The position numbers and the translations under genes are program-made. A stretch of 12,725 nt of DNA from Pseudomonadota bacterium (lineage in GTDB: Bacteria; Pseudomonadota; Alphaproteobacteria; Caulobacterales; Aquidulcibacteraceae). Under the pieces are notes generated by a model. It was not told the origin of the DNA, ran no database searches, and saw only the letters and a list, made by a program, of their open reading frames with translations. Shown piece by piece: positions 12,604 through 12,725 of the stretch (its first letter is position 1; every line of letters starts with the position of its first letter). The stretch spans positions 1 to 12,725 of the forward strand of contig JAEYPY010000198.1 in the NCBI GenBank assembly GCA_023410295.1, written 5' to 3'.

Positions 12604-12725
12604 ATGCCCAAGCTCACTACTTGCCTCTGGTTCGACAAGCAGGCCGAAGAGGCGGCGAACCATTACGTCGCCATCTTCCCCAACTCGAAAATCACCGGCG
12701 GCGAACGCTATCCCGAAGGCGCGCC
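12604..12725 (+). CDS. PhnB-like VOC (glyoxalase/bleomycin-resistance fold) protein, 5' part
   Basis: Only the first 40 codons are inside the window. The visible part, CLWFDKQAEEAANHYVAIFPNSKI, is the usual opening of the PhnB / 3-demethylubiquinone-methyltransferase-like branch of the vicinal-oxygen-chelate superfamily. Despite old names, most members are not proven methyltransferases. AAGGAG (12592-12597) overlaps the stop codon of the SRPBCC gene and is 6 bp before the ATG, so the two genes are almost certainly one transcript. Confidence 0.85.
   Translation, partial: MPKLTTCLWFDKQAEEAANHYVAIFPNSKITGGERYPEGA

Noticed and set aside
1..12725. tRNA or rRNA genes, insertion sequences, prophage genes
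   Set aside because: No cloverleaf-like segment, transposase, integrase or terminal inverted repeats were recognised on either strand; the gaps are too short for most of these.

Overview
The window is compact, GC-rich, housekeeping chromosome with 18 protein-coding genes, two of them cut by the window edges. No RNA gene, insertion sequence, phage gene or CRISPR array is visible. The run erpA | dgt - SPOR protein - nagZ - scpA - scpB - tatA - tatB - tatC - serS is characteristic of Alphaproteobacteria. Protein styles (TatA, SerS, the fused-motif dGTPase homologue) and several GANTC sites in one promoter gap point towards Caulobacterales or Hyphomonadaceae-like bacteria. That placement is inference, not a database result.

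Left part (1-2204): the 3' end of a YbhN/MprF-type membrane protein runs into a convergent nitroreductase, and the two coding ends overlap by 23 bp. Upstream of the nitroreductase is a short tandem array of a 7-bp unit. Next, on the minus strand, an ErpA/IscA-type Fe-S carrier is followed 2 bp later by a Sel1-repeat protein.

Central part (2289-10365, all plus strand): a dGTPase-like HD hydrolase, then after a 114-bp gap a tightly packed cluster. The cluster covers peptidoglycan (SPOR protein, NagZ), chromosome segregation (ScpA/ScpB, overlapping by ATGA), twin-arginine export (TatA, TatB, TatC, the last two overlapping by GTGA), seryl-tRNA synthetase, and a SUKH/SMI1-KNR4 protein that overlaps serS by ATGA. 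In many relatives argS lies between dgt and the SPOR gene; it is absent here.

Right part (10369-12725): leucyl/phenylalanyl-tRNA-protein transferase (aat) and an MgtC/SapB membrane protein on the minus strand, separated by a terminator-like inverted repeat. Divergent from these is an ArsR-type regulator, followed by an AHSA1/SRPBCC protein and the start of a PhnB/VOC protein. This is a familiar small regulator-plus-lipocalin-like-fold cassette with a good promoter and a candidate operator.

I found no convincing new multi-gene system. The points most worth checking are the missing argS together with the GANTC-rich gap, the roughly 35-residue insertion in SerS, the FG-to-FS change in TatA, the SUKH gene coupled to serS, and the hairpin immediately before aat.
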